NCBI GenBank assembly: GCA_009379815.1
Contig: WHSY01000005.1
Coordinates: 32,141 to 96,140 of the forward strand
DNA length: 64,000 nucleotides
Direction of reading: 5' to 3'
Origin: Pseudonocardiaceae bacterium
Lineage (GTDB): Bacteria > Actinomycetota > Actinomycetes > Mycobacteriales > Pseudonocardiaceae
Below, in pieces: positions 1 to 7,807 of this stretch. The number at the start of each line of letters is the position of its first letter. Position 1 is the first letter of the stretch. Below the pieces are notes generated by a model. The model saw only the letters and a list, made by a program, of their open reading frames with translations. It did no database searches and had not been told where the DNA came from. The translations under genes were made by a program, and so were the position numbers.

Positions 1-1683
1 GCCGGCGGCAGCTTCGGCAGCAAGTTCACCGCGCACAAGGTGCCGACGCTGGCGGGCTTCCTCGCGCTGCGCACGGGCCGCCCGGTGTCCTACGTCGAGG
101 ACCGCCTCGATCACCTGATGAACTCCGACCACCACGGGTCGGACCGCTACTACGAGGCCAAGATGGGCGTGACGGCGGACGGCATGATCACCGGCCTCGA
201 CATCGACGTGGTCGACGACTACGGCGCCTACCTGCAGTTCGGCGTCGGAACGCACGGCAACGCGTTCTCGCAAGCCGTCGGGCCGTACACGTTCCGCGAC
301 CTGAAGTACCGGCTACGCGCGGCGCTGACCAACAAGTGCCAGCAGGGCGCCTACCGTGGCTTCGGCTCCGAGGTCCACAACTGGGTGCTGGAACGGATGG
401 TGGACAAGGCCGCGGCCGAGCTCGGGCTCGAGCCCGAGGAGATCCGGCGGCGCAACTTCATCCAGCAGGACCAGTTCCCGTACAAGATCCCCGGCGGCAA
501 CATCTACGACAGCGGGAACTACCCGGCGGTGCTGGACAAGGCGCTCGGGATGATCGACCTGGAGTACTGGCGGACCGAGCAGCAGCGACTGCGCGAGCAG
601 GAGGGCCGCTACATCGGCATCGGCCTGGCCACCACCCAGGAGCGGTCGGTCTTCAGCTCGACGGAGTTCTGGTTCTGGTTCGACGAGCCGGCCTTCCCGA
701 TCACGTCGAGCCCGGAGAGCGCGACGATCACGATCGACCCGACCGGGCAGTTCCAGCTGCAGCTGCACTGCCAGTCGATGTGGGGCAACAGCCCCGAGAC
801 GGTCAGCACGACGGTCGTGGCCGAGGAGTTCGGCGTCGAGCCGGAGTCGGTCAACGTCAGCTACGCCGATACCGCTCACGCCCTGCCGGGCACCGGCCCA
901 GGCGGCAGCCGGTACACGGTCATGGTGGCCGGCGCGGTCCGCGGCGCGGGCCGCAAGCTGAAGAAGAAGCTCATCGACATCGCCGCGCACACCCTCGAGG
1001 TGGCCGCCGAGGATCTGGAGCTGGTCGACGCCCGGGTCCAGGTCAAGGGGGCGCCGGAGAAGTCGCTCGGCCTGCCGGAGCTGGCGGCATCGGCCTACTT
1101 CTTCGCGCTCAACCTGCCCCCGAGCATGGAGAGCGGCCTCGAGGAAAGCTACACCTACGACCACCCGTACACGACGCTGCCCTCGCCGGATCGCACGGAC
1201 CTCGGTGTCTTCTACCCGATCGTGGGCCACGCGTGCCATATCGCGGTCCTCGAGGTCGACCCGGACACCGGGCAGACGGCCTTCCACGACTACGTCGCGG
1301 TGCACGATGCCGGCACCGTGGTCAATCCGAAGAGCCTGGACGGCCATGTCACCGGCGGTGCCGCGCAGGGCCTCGGGTCGACGCTGTACGAGGAACTGGC
1401 CTACGACGCCGACGGGCAGTTCACGTCGTCGACGTTCATGGACTACCTCGTTCCGACGGCCAACGAGGTGCCGCCGTTCCGGATCGGGCACGTCGAGACC
1501 CCGTCGCCGTACACCGAGTACGGCATCAAGGGCGGCGGTGAGGGCGGCCGCCTGGTCACGCCGTCGGTGGTGTCGGCGGCCATCGACGACGCCCTGCGGG
1601 AGTACGGCATGCGCGTCCGCGAGCTGCCGGTGAAGCCGGCGGACATCGTCGAGGCCGTGCAGGGCGCCATGGCGCGGTCCTGA
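1..1683 (+). CDS. Xanthine dehydrogenase/CO dehydrogenase-family molybdopterin-binding subunit (5' end outside window)
   Basis: Large molybdenum-cofactor subunit of a molybdo-flavoenzyme of the xanthine oxidase family. The frame is open from base 1, so the N-terminus is missing. The first visible residues are GGSFGSK, the family's GGxFGxK cofactor loop. About residue 117 of the visible part reads AYRGFGSE, and near residue 510 KGGGEGG supplies the glutamate expected at the Mo site. The AYRGFG loop differs from the form I CoxL signature (AYxCSFR) and form II AYRGAGR, so CO is not the likely substrate. CoxD- and CoxE-like genes follow directly, the usual maturation partners. The medium and small subunits are not in the window and probably lie upstream. 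The substrate is unknown. Confidence 0.85.
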   Translation, partial: AGGSFGSKFTAHKVPTLAGFLALRTGRPVSYVEDRLDHLMNSDHHGSDRYYEAKMGVTADGMITGLDIDVVDDYGAYLQFGVGTHGNAFSQAVGPYTFRDLKYRLRAALTNKCQQGAYRGFGSEVHNWVLERMVDKAAAELGLEPEEIRRRNFIQQDQFPYKIPGGNIYDSGNYPAVLDKALGMIDLEYWRTEQQRLREQEGRYIGIGLATTQERSVFSSTEFWFWFDEPAFPITSSPESATITIDPTGQFQLQLHCQSMWGNSPETVSTTVVAEEFGVEPESVNVSYADTAHALPGTGPGGSRYTVMVAGAVRGAGRKLKKKLIDIAAHTLEVAAEDLELVDARVQVKGAPEKSLGLPELAASAYFFALNLPPSMESGLEESYTYDHPYTTLPSPDRTDLGVFYPIVGHACHIAVLEVDPDTGQTAFHDYVAVHDAGTVVNPKSLDGHVTGGAAQGLGSTLYEELAYDADGQFTSSTFMDYLVPTANEVPPFRIGHVETPSPYTEYGIKGGGEGGRLVTPSVVSAAIDDALREYGMRVRELPVKPADIVEAVQGAMARS

Positions 1684-1691
1684 CACCCCAG

Positions 1692-1731
1692 CCGGCCCGG
1701 CTCCGGAACCCTGGTCCCGAGGCCGGGCCGG
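1692..1731 (+). terminator. Inverted repeat between the Mo subunit and the CoxD-like gene
   Basis: CCGGCCCGGC at 1692-1701 pairs perfectly with GCCGGGCCGG at 1722-1731 across a 20-base loop. It sits in the 56-base gap just after the stop codon. There is no T-tract, so it could be an mRNA-stabilising or attenuating hairpin rather than a full terminator. Confidence 0.35.
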
Positions 1732-1739
1732 GTCACGCG

Positions 1740-2615
1740 ATGAGGATCGAGATGCAGCACCCCTTCACCTCGCCCGCCGAGCTGAAGCAGCGGCTCGGCG
1801 GGGTCAGCTACCTGGCCGACGACCCGTTGGCGATGGCGACCTTCCTCGCCCTGGGACTGGGCCGGCCGCTGCTGCTGGAGGGCGCGAACGGTGCCGGCAA
1901 GACCGAGATCGCGAAGGCGCTGGCCGCGCTGCTGGGCAGGGACCTGATCCGGCTGCAGTGCTACGAGGGGATCGACACCAGCCAGGCGCTCTACGACTGG
2001 CACTACGGCCGCCAGTTGCTCGCGGTGCGCGGGTCGGACGAGCGGGAGGCGGCTGAGGTCTTCACCCGCGAGTACCTGCTCTCCCGCCCGCTGCTGCAGG
2101 CGCTGGAGGCGGGCGACCGCGCGGTGCTGCTCATCGACGAGCTCGACCGCGCCGACGACGAGTTCGAGGCCTTCCTGCTCGAGCTGCTGTCGGACTTCGC
2201 GGTCACGATACCCGAGATCGGTCGGGTGGCGGCGCCCGCGCCGCCGCTGGTGGTGCTCACCTCGAACCGCACCCGGGATCTGCACAGCGCGCTGCGCCGC
2301 CGCTGCCTGTACCACTGGGTGGTTCATCCCGACGCAGAGCGCGAGTTCCAGATCCTGCGGGTGCGCGCCCCGCACGTGCCGGAGGAGCTGGCTCGGCAGG
2401 TCGCGGCGGCGGTGCAGCGCATCCGCGGCCTCGGGCTGGGCAACCCGCCCGGCGTCGGCGAGTCGATCGACTGGGCCGGGGCGCTGCACCTGGTGGGCAT
2501 CGCGACGCTGTCCCCGGAGGTCGCAGGCGCCACGTTGAGCGCACTGGTCAAGGATATCGACGACCAGCAGCTGGTGGCCGAGCGGATCGACGACGTGGTC
2601 CCATCGACCCCGTGA
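1740..2615 (+). CDS. MoxR-type AAA+ ATPase, CoxD-like
   Basis: AAA+ ATPase of the MoxR family, 291 residues. Walker A is GANGAGKT at residues 48-55 and Walker B is VLLIDELD around 129-136. The family member CoxD acts, with the VWA protein CoxE, as a chaperone inserting or sulfurating the metal centre of CO-dehydrogenase-like enzymes. The position between the Mo subunit and a CoxE-like gene supports that role for the oxidoreductase at the window's left edge. It overlaps the next gene by four bases (GTGA), so the two are translationally coupled. An ATG start at 1740 is used; another in-frame ATG follows at residue 5. Confidence 0.85.
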   Translation: MRIEMQHPFTSPAELKQRLGGVSYLADDPLAMATFLALGLGRPLLLEGANGAGKTEIAKALAALLGRDLIRLQCYEGIDTSQALYDWHYGRQLLAVRGSDEREAAEVFTREYLLSRPLLQALEAGDRAVLLIDELDRADDEFEAFLLELLSDFAVTIPEIGRVAAPAPPLVVLTSNRTRDLHSALRRRCLYHWVVHPDAEREFQILRVRAPHVPEELARQVAAAVQRIRGLGLGNPPGVGESIDWAGALHLVGIATLSPEVAGATLSALVKDIDDQQLVAERIDDVVPSTP

Positions 2616-3850
2616 GCGAACCCGTCGAGGTCACCGGGCGGACCTGCGTCGAGTTCGCCGCGCTGCTGCGCCGCCGCGGGCTCGCACTCGGTGCCGAGCA
2701 GACGATGGCGTTCTACTCGGCACTGCACCTGCTCGACCGCGTCCGGCTCTACGACGTGTACTGGGCCGGCCGCGTCGTGCTGACCAACCAGCGCGAGCAG
2801 TACCCGATCTACGACGCCGCGTTCACCGAGTTCTTCTCGCCCGCTGCGGCCGACGACGGTGCGCCGACGCCGCCCCGCGCCGTGCCCGTGTCGACCGTTC
2901 CCCGCGACGCCGAGACCGCCGGCACCCCGAGCGCGCAGCCGGCCGGGCCGGACGACGAGCAGGCCGACCGGGCGCGGCTGGTGCCCAGCGAGATCCAGCT
3001 GCTCAAGACCAAGTCGTTTGCCGCGATGGACGCCGACGAGCGACGCAAGGCCGCCGCGCTGATCCGCCGGCTGCGTCCGGAGCTGCCACGGCGGCGGGGC
3101 CGGCGGCGAACCCCCGCCGCGACCGGCCCGTTCCTCGACGTGCGCGGCCTGCTGCGGGCGTCGCTGCCTACCGACGGCGAGCCGATGCGGCTGCCGCGGC
3201 GGCGCACCCCCGCCCGGGAGCGCCCGCTGACCCTGGTGATCGATGTATCCGGCTCGATGGGGCCGTACGCGCGCGCGCTGCTGCACTTCGGGCACGCGAT
3301 GTTGCACGACGGCCACCGCGTCGAGGTCTTCACCTGCGGCGTGCACCTCACCCGGATCACCGAGGCGCTGCGCCGCACCTCGGCCGACGCGGCGCTGCGA
3401 CGGATCGCCGGCGCCGTCGACGACTGGGACGGGGGCACACTGCTCGGTACCTCGGTACGCGAGCTCGTCGACCGGTTCGGCGGGCACACCGCTGTGCGCG
3501 GCGCGCAGGTCGTCGTCTGCTCGGACGGGCTGGACCGCGACGCGCCCGAGGTGCTCGGCGACGCGATGTGCGCGCTCCATCGCCGAGCGCACCGGCTGGT
3601 CTGGCTGAACCCGCTCAAGGGTGACCCGCGGTACCGACCGCTGGCGCGCGGGATGGCCGCGGCGCTGCCGCACGTCGACGTCTTCCTCGCCGGGCACAAC
3701 CTGGCGAGCTTCGAACAGATGTGCCGCGCGCTCGTTCCCCGGCGGCAGCGGCACGACGTGCTCACCGAGGATCCGGGCCGGTTCGAGGAGTCCAGCGCGG
3801 CCGCAGGCGACGGGTGGCTGCACGAGCGCGCCGGGGACGCCGCGGGATGA
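2612..3850 (+). CDS. VWA-domain protein, CoxE-like
   Basis: 412-residue protein with a C-terminal von Willebrand A domain. The MIDAS motif is VIDVSGSM near residues 209-216. The middle (roughly 75-190) is rich in Ala, Pro and Arg with the run RRRGRRR and looks disordered. CoxE-type VWA proteins pair with CoxD ATPases in maturation of molybdenum hydroxylases. GTG start overlaps the coxD-like stop (GTGA), and its own stop overlaps the next gene's ATG (ATGA), giving one transcription unit from at least 1740 to 4593. Function is inferred from family and neighbours. Confidence 0.8.
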   Translation: MSEPVEVTGRTCVEFAALLRRRGLALGAEQTMAFYSALHLLDRVRLYDVYWAGRVVLTNQREQYPIYDAAFTEFFSPAAADDGAPTPPRAVPVSTVPRDAETAGTPSAQPAGPDDEQADRARLVPSEIQLLKTKSFAAMDADERRKAAALIRRLRPELPRRRGRRRTPAATGPFLDVRGLLRASLPTDGEPMRLPRRRTPARERPLTLVIDVSGSMGPYARALLHFGHAMLHDGHRVEVFTCGVHLTRITEALRRTSADAALRRIAGAVDDWDGGTLLGTSVRELVDRFGGHTAVRGAQVVVCSDGLDRDAPEVLGDAMCALHRRAHRLVWLNPLKGDPRYRPLARGMAAALPHVDVFLAGHNLASFEQMCRALVPRRQRHDVLTEDPGRFEESSAAAGDGWLHERAGDAAG

Positions 3851-4593
3851 GCTGGGTGCTGGTGGCCGGCGGCTCCGGCGGCATCGGCGCCGCCGTGTGC
3901 CGCGCGCTGGCCGACGACGGCTGGGATGTCGCCCTGACCTACCGCAGCAACGCCGAGGCGGCGCAGCGGGTGGCCGGCGAGGTCACGGCGCGCAGGCGGC
4001 AGGTTCGAGTCGGCCAGGTCGACCTCACCGACCAGGAGGCCACCGCGAGCGTCGTCGGTGACCTCGCCCCGGAGCCGCTGTCCGGGGTGGTCTACGCCGC
4101 CGGGCCGTCGATCACGATGCGCTACATCTCGCAGCTGCCCCCGGAGTGGTTCCGCGACCAGCTGCTCGGCGACGCCGTGGCCGCCTACAACCTGCTGCAG
4201 CCGAGCATCGAGCCGCTGCGGGCCACCCGCGGCGCGGCCGTCGCCGTCGTCACCCCCGCCGTCGAGCAGTACGCGAAGAAGGACCTGCTGTCCGCCGCGC
4301 CCAAGGCCGCCGTGCAGACCGTCATGCGGGGCATCGCGTCCGAGGAGGGCCGCAACGGCGTGCGGGCGAACTGCGTCGGCGCCGGGATCCTGGAAGGCGA
4401 GGGCATGTGGCGCGACCTCATCGCCCGGGGCGACTACACCGACGAGCTGCTCGCCGCGGCGCGGCGAAACCTCGCGCTGCGCCGGTTCGGCGACGTGTCC
4501 GACGTCGCCGAGGCGGTGCGCTTCCTCATCTCCGACCGCGCGAAGTGGATCACCGGCCAGACCCTGCACGTCGACGGCGGCTACGCGGCCTGA
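3847..4593 (+). CDS. Divergent SDR-fold oxidoreductase
   Basis: 248-residue short-chain dehydrogenase fold. The N-terminal GGSGGIG nucleotide loop (residues 8-14) and the C-terminal TLHVDGGYA signature are clear. The catalytic region is unusual: the canonical YxxxK reads SAAPK, so tyrosine is replaced by serine, and the triad serine position reads VVTPAV. It may therefore have lost classical dehydrogenase activity or act as a binding or accessory protein. The ATG overlaps the CoxE-like stop (ATGA), so it is the last gene of the molybdo-enzyme operon. Longer upstream starts in this frame run through the VWA gene and are rejected. Confidence 0.75.
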   Translation: MSWVLVAGGSGGIGAAVCRALADDGWDVALTYRSNAEAAQRVAGEVTARRRQVRVGQVDLTDQEATASVVGDLAPEPLSGVVYAAGPSITMRYISQLPPEWFRDQLLGDAVAAYNLLQPSIEPLRATRGAAVAVVTPAVEQYAKKDLLSAAPKAAVQTVMRGIASEEGRNGVRANCVGAGILEGEGMWRDLIARGDYTDELLAAARRNLALRRFGDVSDVAEAVRFLISDRAKWITGQTLHVDGGYAA

Positions 4594-4617
4594 TCCTGGC
4601 CCGATTCCGACCGGGCC

Positions 4618-5472
4618 TCACTTCACGGCGGCGGCGGCGTCCACCGGCAGCATCGCGCCCGACACGTACTGCGCCTCGTCGGAGGCGAGGAACAGCACCG
4701 CGTTCGAGACGTGGACCGGGTCGATGAACGGCACCCCCATCGGGTTCAGCGTCGCGAACGACGGCGCCGCGTCGTCGGCCGTGGGGTCGTCGAGGTCGGG
4801 GCGGAACAGCCGGTAGGTGGAGGAATTCTTGATCATGGGGGTGTCGATGGCGTTCGGGTGAATGGTGTTGACCCGGATGCCGTGCGGGCCGAGTTCGTTG
4901 GCCAGCACCTTCATCAGGCCCACGATGCCGTGCTTGGTCGTGGTGTAGGCGGCCACGTTGGCCAGACCCTTGAACCCCGCCAGCGAGCTGATGAGCGTGA
5001 TCGACCCACCCCGGCCGCCGTCGAGGAGGTGCGGGGTCGCCGCCGAGCAGGTGTGCCAGACCCCGGTGACGTTGATGTCCATGAGGTCGCGCCACGACTG
5101 CTCCGGGATCTGGTGCGTCTCGTGGCCGAACGTGAAGATCCCCGCGTTGGCGACCACGGCGTCGAGCCGTCCCAGCTGCGAGACGCCCTGGTCAACCGCC
5201 GCGGACAGCGCCCCGGCGTCGCGCACGTCCGCTCTGGTTGCCACGATGCGCCGGTCCAGCGCCTCGACCTGACGAACGGTCTCGGCGAGGTCCTCCTCGG
5301 TGGCGAGGTGGTAGAAGCCCGTGACGCTGTCGATGTCGGCGGCCAGGTCGACGGTGATGATGTCGGCGCCCTCCCTGGCGAACGTCACCGCGTGCGACCG
5401 CCCCTGGCCCCTGGCCCCGCCCGTGATGAAGGCGACCTTGCCCGCCATGCGCCCTCCGTTCGGTCCCGCCAT
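4618..5472 (-). CDS. Mycofactocin-coupled SDR family oxidoreductase
   Basis: 284-residue NAD-dependent short-chain dehydrogenase. It has GGARGQGRSHA in the nucleotide loop, NAGI, a catalytic serine in SSLAG and YTTTK as the YxxxK motif. The extra segment after the second strand (AADIDSVTGFYHLATEEDL) is typical of the mycofactocin-associated subfamily, in which NAD is not exchanged and electrons pass to mycofactocin. The ATG at 5472 is chosen because GGAGGAG lies just upstream; longer ORF starts lack this. It is divergent from a TetR gene across a 109-base gap and may be its target. Substrate is probably an alcohol or hydroxyacyl compound, not deducible further. Confidence 0.88.
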   Translation of the reverse strand: MAGPNGGRMAGKVAFITGGARGQGRSHAVTFAREGADIITVDLAADIDSVTGFYHLATEEDLAETVRQVEALDRRIVATRADVRDAGALSAAVDQGVSQLGRLDAVVANAGIFTFGHETHQIPEQSWRDLMDINVTGVWHTCSAATPHLLDGGRGGSITLISSLAGFKGLANVAAYTTTKHGIVGLMKVLANELGPHGIRVNTIHPNAIDTPMIKNSSTYRLFRPDLDDPTADDAAPSFATLNPMGVPFIDPVHVSNAVLFLASDEAQYVSGAMLPVDAAAAVK

Positions 5473-5581
5473 GTGCTCCTCCTCGAACTCGTGGTCGCCC
5501 CGCGCGTGACAGGCTGGGGACGATGACAGCATCGACGGCCGCGGTCCGCGACCCGAGCCGCCACGTCGGCGATCGGGCGAC

Positions 5582-6202
5582 GTGAGCAGCGGCTTGGTGC
5601 GGCCGTGGGGCAAGCGGGCCGCCAAGGACCGCACCGACAGTCCCACCAGGACGGCGATCCTCGACGCCGCGGAGACGCTCTTCACGCTCCACGGTTACGC
5701 CCGCACGACCATGGCGCACATCGCCGACGAGGCGTCGGTGTCACGGGCGACGACCTACGTCTACTTCGCCTCCCGAGCCGACGTCTTCCGGGCGCTGGCG
5801 CGCCGGGTCCGTGACGAGATCGCCGAGGTGCAGCGGACCGCCGCCGCCAGCCGCGAGCCGCACGAGATCATCGAGTCCTCGATCCGGGCCGGCCTGCAGG
5901 TCTATGCGGCGAAATCCCGGTTCCTGACCGTGCTGGCACACCAGGCGCTGGCCGACGACGACATGCGCGGCCTCGCCGAGGAGATCCACGGCGACTCGAT
6001 CGACGTCAACGCGCGTTTCATCGCCCTGTTGCAGCAGCGGCGCCAGGCCGACCCCGCAGCGTCACCGCACGCGGTGGCCCACGCCGTGAACGCGATCATG
6101 CTCCGGTTCTCGATGGACGCGGCCGACGACCCCGCGGAGCTGGACCGGCTGGCCTCGGACACCGTCGCGATGTACTGCCGCCTGGTCGGCCTCGAGCGCT
6201 GA
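5582..6202 (+). CDS. TetR/AcrR family transcriptional regulator
   Basis: 206-residue one-domain regulator. The N-terminal helix-turn-helix spans about residues 22-70, with AAETLFTLHGYARTTMAHIA followed by the recognition helix VSRATTYVYF. The C-terminal ligand domain is variable. It lies divergent to the mycofactocin-type SDR and 17 bases upstream of the acyl-CoA carboxylase genes, so it probably controls one or both by sensing an acyl-CoA or related metabolite. GTG start. Confidence 0.85.
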   Translation: MSSGLVRPWGKRAAKDRTDSPTRTAILDAAETLFTLHGYARTTMAHIADEASVSRATTYVYFASRADVFRALARRVRDEIAEVQRTAAASREPHEIIESSIRAGLQVYAAKSRFLTVLAHQALADDDMRGLAEEIHGDSIDVNARFIALLQQRRQADPAASPHAVAHAVNAIMLRFSMDAADDPAELDRLASDTVAMYCRLVGLER

Positions 6203-6219
6203 GGCCCACTCGCGACGGT

Positions 6220-7797
6220 ATGGTGACGTTCATGTCACCGCAGGACTCAGCGCAGCGGGCCGAGACCGTGCGGGCCCGCCACGTCCAGGTGTCGGACGAG
6301 GGAAGGCCCGAGGCGGTGGGTCGCCAGCACGACCTGGGCAAGCTCACCGCCCGGGAGCGGATCGGCCTGCTGGCCGACGCGGAGACCTTCCACGAGTTCG
6401 GCGCGCTGGTCGGGCCGGGGCCAGCGCAACAGGGCAGCGAGCAGGCCAGCGCCCCCGCCGACGGCGTCATCACCGGCACGGCACGGGTCGACGGGCGCCC
6501 GGTGGTCGTCGCGTCGTTCGACTTCACCGTCCTCGGCGGCAGCAACGGCGCGGCCGGCGGGCTGAAGGTGGCGCACTGCGCGGAGCGCGCGACCCACGAC
6601 CGCACCCCGTTGATCATGTTGCTCGACGGCGGCGGCCACCGCATCCAGGAAGGACTCGACAGCCGCCACTTCGCCCACGGCTTCAGGTTCTTCCAGCGGA
6701 TGGTCGACCTGTCCGGGCTGGTCCCCACGGTGTCGGTGATGATGGGACCGGGCTTCGCCGGACCGTCCAACTTCGCCGCACTGTGCGACCTCGTGGTGAT
6801 GGTGCGCGGCACCTCGACCATGGGCATCGCGGGGCCCACCCTCGTGGCCGCCGCCACCGGCGAGCAGCTGTCCAAGGACGAGCTCGGCGGCGCCGACGTG
6901 CAGACCGGGCACGGGATCGCCGACCTCGCCACGGACACCGAGCAGGAGGCCCTGGACGCCGTGCGGGTGTTCCTGGGCTACCTGCCCTCGCACACCGACG
7001 CGCCACCATTCACCATCGACACCCCGGTCGAGGAGCCGCCCGGCGCGGCGAACATCGACGGCCTCGTGCCGGCAGGCACCCGACAGGCCTACGACGTCGG
7101 CGACGTCATCGAGGCGCTGGCCGACCGCGACACGGCCTTCGAGCTGTGCGCGGCCCACGCGCCCAACGTCATCACCGCACTGACCCGCATCGGCGGTCGT
7201 CCGGTCGGCGTCGTGGCCAACCAGCCGCTGCACCTCGGCGGCGCGCTCGACAGCGCGGGCTGCGAGAAGAGCGCCCACTTCGTGTCGATGTGCGACGCCT
7301 TCGGGGTGGCCCTGCTGTTCCTGATCGACATTCCGGGCTTCCTGGTCGGGACCGCCGCCGAGTCCACCCAGCTGGCACGACGCAGCGGGCGGCTGCTCTT
7401 CGAGCTCGGCCAGGCCAGCGTGCCGCGCTTCAGCGTGGTGCTGCGCAAGGGGTACGGCGCCGGCTACATCGCGATGGCCGGGGGGCGCAGCTTCGCCGCC
7501 GACCTCGCGCTCGCGTGGCCGACCGCCGAGATCTGCGCGATGCCCGTCGAGGGCGCCGTCGACATCGCCTACCGCCGTGACGTCGACGCGGCACCGGATC
7601 CGGCGATGCGGCGCGAGGAGCTCATCAGCGGGTTTCGCGCGAACATCGACCCCTACCTCGCCGCGGACGGCTTCGGGGTCGACGGCGTGGTCACACCCTC
7701 ACGGACCCGCGCGCTGCTGCTCGAGGCACTCGCACGGGTGCCGGCCCGCCGGGAGGTTCGGGTCGCGGGCAAGCGCCACGCCATCTCGCCGATCTAG
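6220..7797 (+). CDS. Acyl-CoA carboxylase carboxyltransferase (beta) subunit
   Basis: 525-residue biotin-dependent carboxyltransferase of the propionyl/methylcrotonyl-CoA carboxylase beta type. It has the N-terminal segment KLTARERIGLLAD, two crotonase-like halves, and the glycine-rich acyl-CoA and carboxybiotin loops (LLDGGGHRIQEG; LIDIPGFLVG; RKGYGAGYIAM). It transfers CO2 from biotin to an acyl-CoA. ATG at 6220 is in frame with a second ATG at 6232. The biotin carboxylase subunit follows 10 bases downstream, so the two form an AccA/PccB-type pair. The partner gene is damaged, so activity of this pair is uncertain. Confidence 0.9.
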   Translation: MVTFMSPQDSAQRAETVRARHVQVSDEGRPEAVGRQHDLGKLTARERIGLLADAETFHEFGALVGPGPAQQGSEQASAPADGVITGTARVDGRPVVVASFDFTVLGGSNGAAGGLKVAHCAERATHDRTPLIMLLDGGGHRIQEGLDSRHFAHGFRFFQRMVDLSGLVPTVSVMMGPGFAGPSNFAALCDLVVMVRGTSTMGIAGPTLVAAATGEQLSKDELGGADVQTGHGIADLATDTEQEALDAVRVFLGYLPSHTDAPPFTIDTPVEEPPGAANIDGLVPAGTRQAYDVGDVIEALADRDTAFELCAAHAPNVITALTRIGGRPVGVVANQPLHLGGALDSAGCEKSAHFVSMCDAFGVALLFLIDIPGFLVGTAAESTQLARRSGRLLFELGQASVPRFSVVLRKGYGAGYIAMAGGRSFAADLALAWPTAEICAMPVEGAVDIAYRRDVDAAPDPAMRREELISGFRANIDPYLAADGFGVDGVVTPSRTRALLLEALARVPARREVRVAGKRHAISPI

Positions 7798-7807
7798 GAG
7801 CCGCCTG

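Noticed and set aside
313..1686. 457-codon minus-strand ORF opposite the molybdenum subunit
   Set aside because: Arg/Leu/Val-rich, low-complexity shadow of a clear plus-strand gene with recognised motifs. Many similar long antisense ORFs across the window were dismissed for the same reason.
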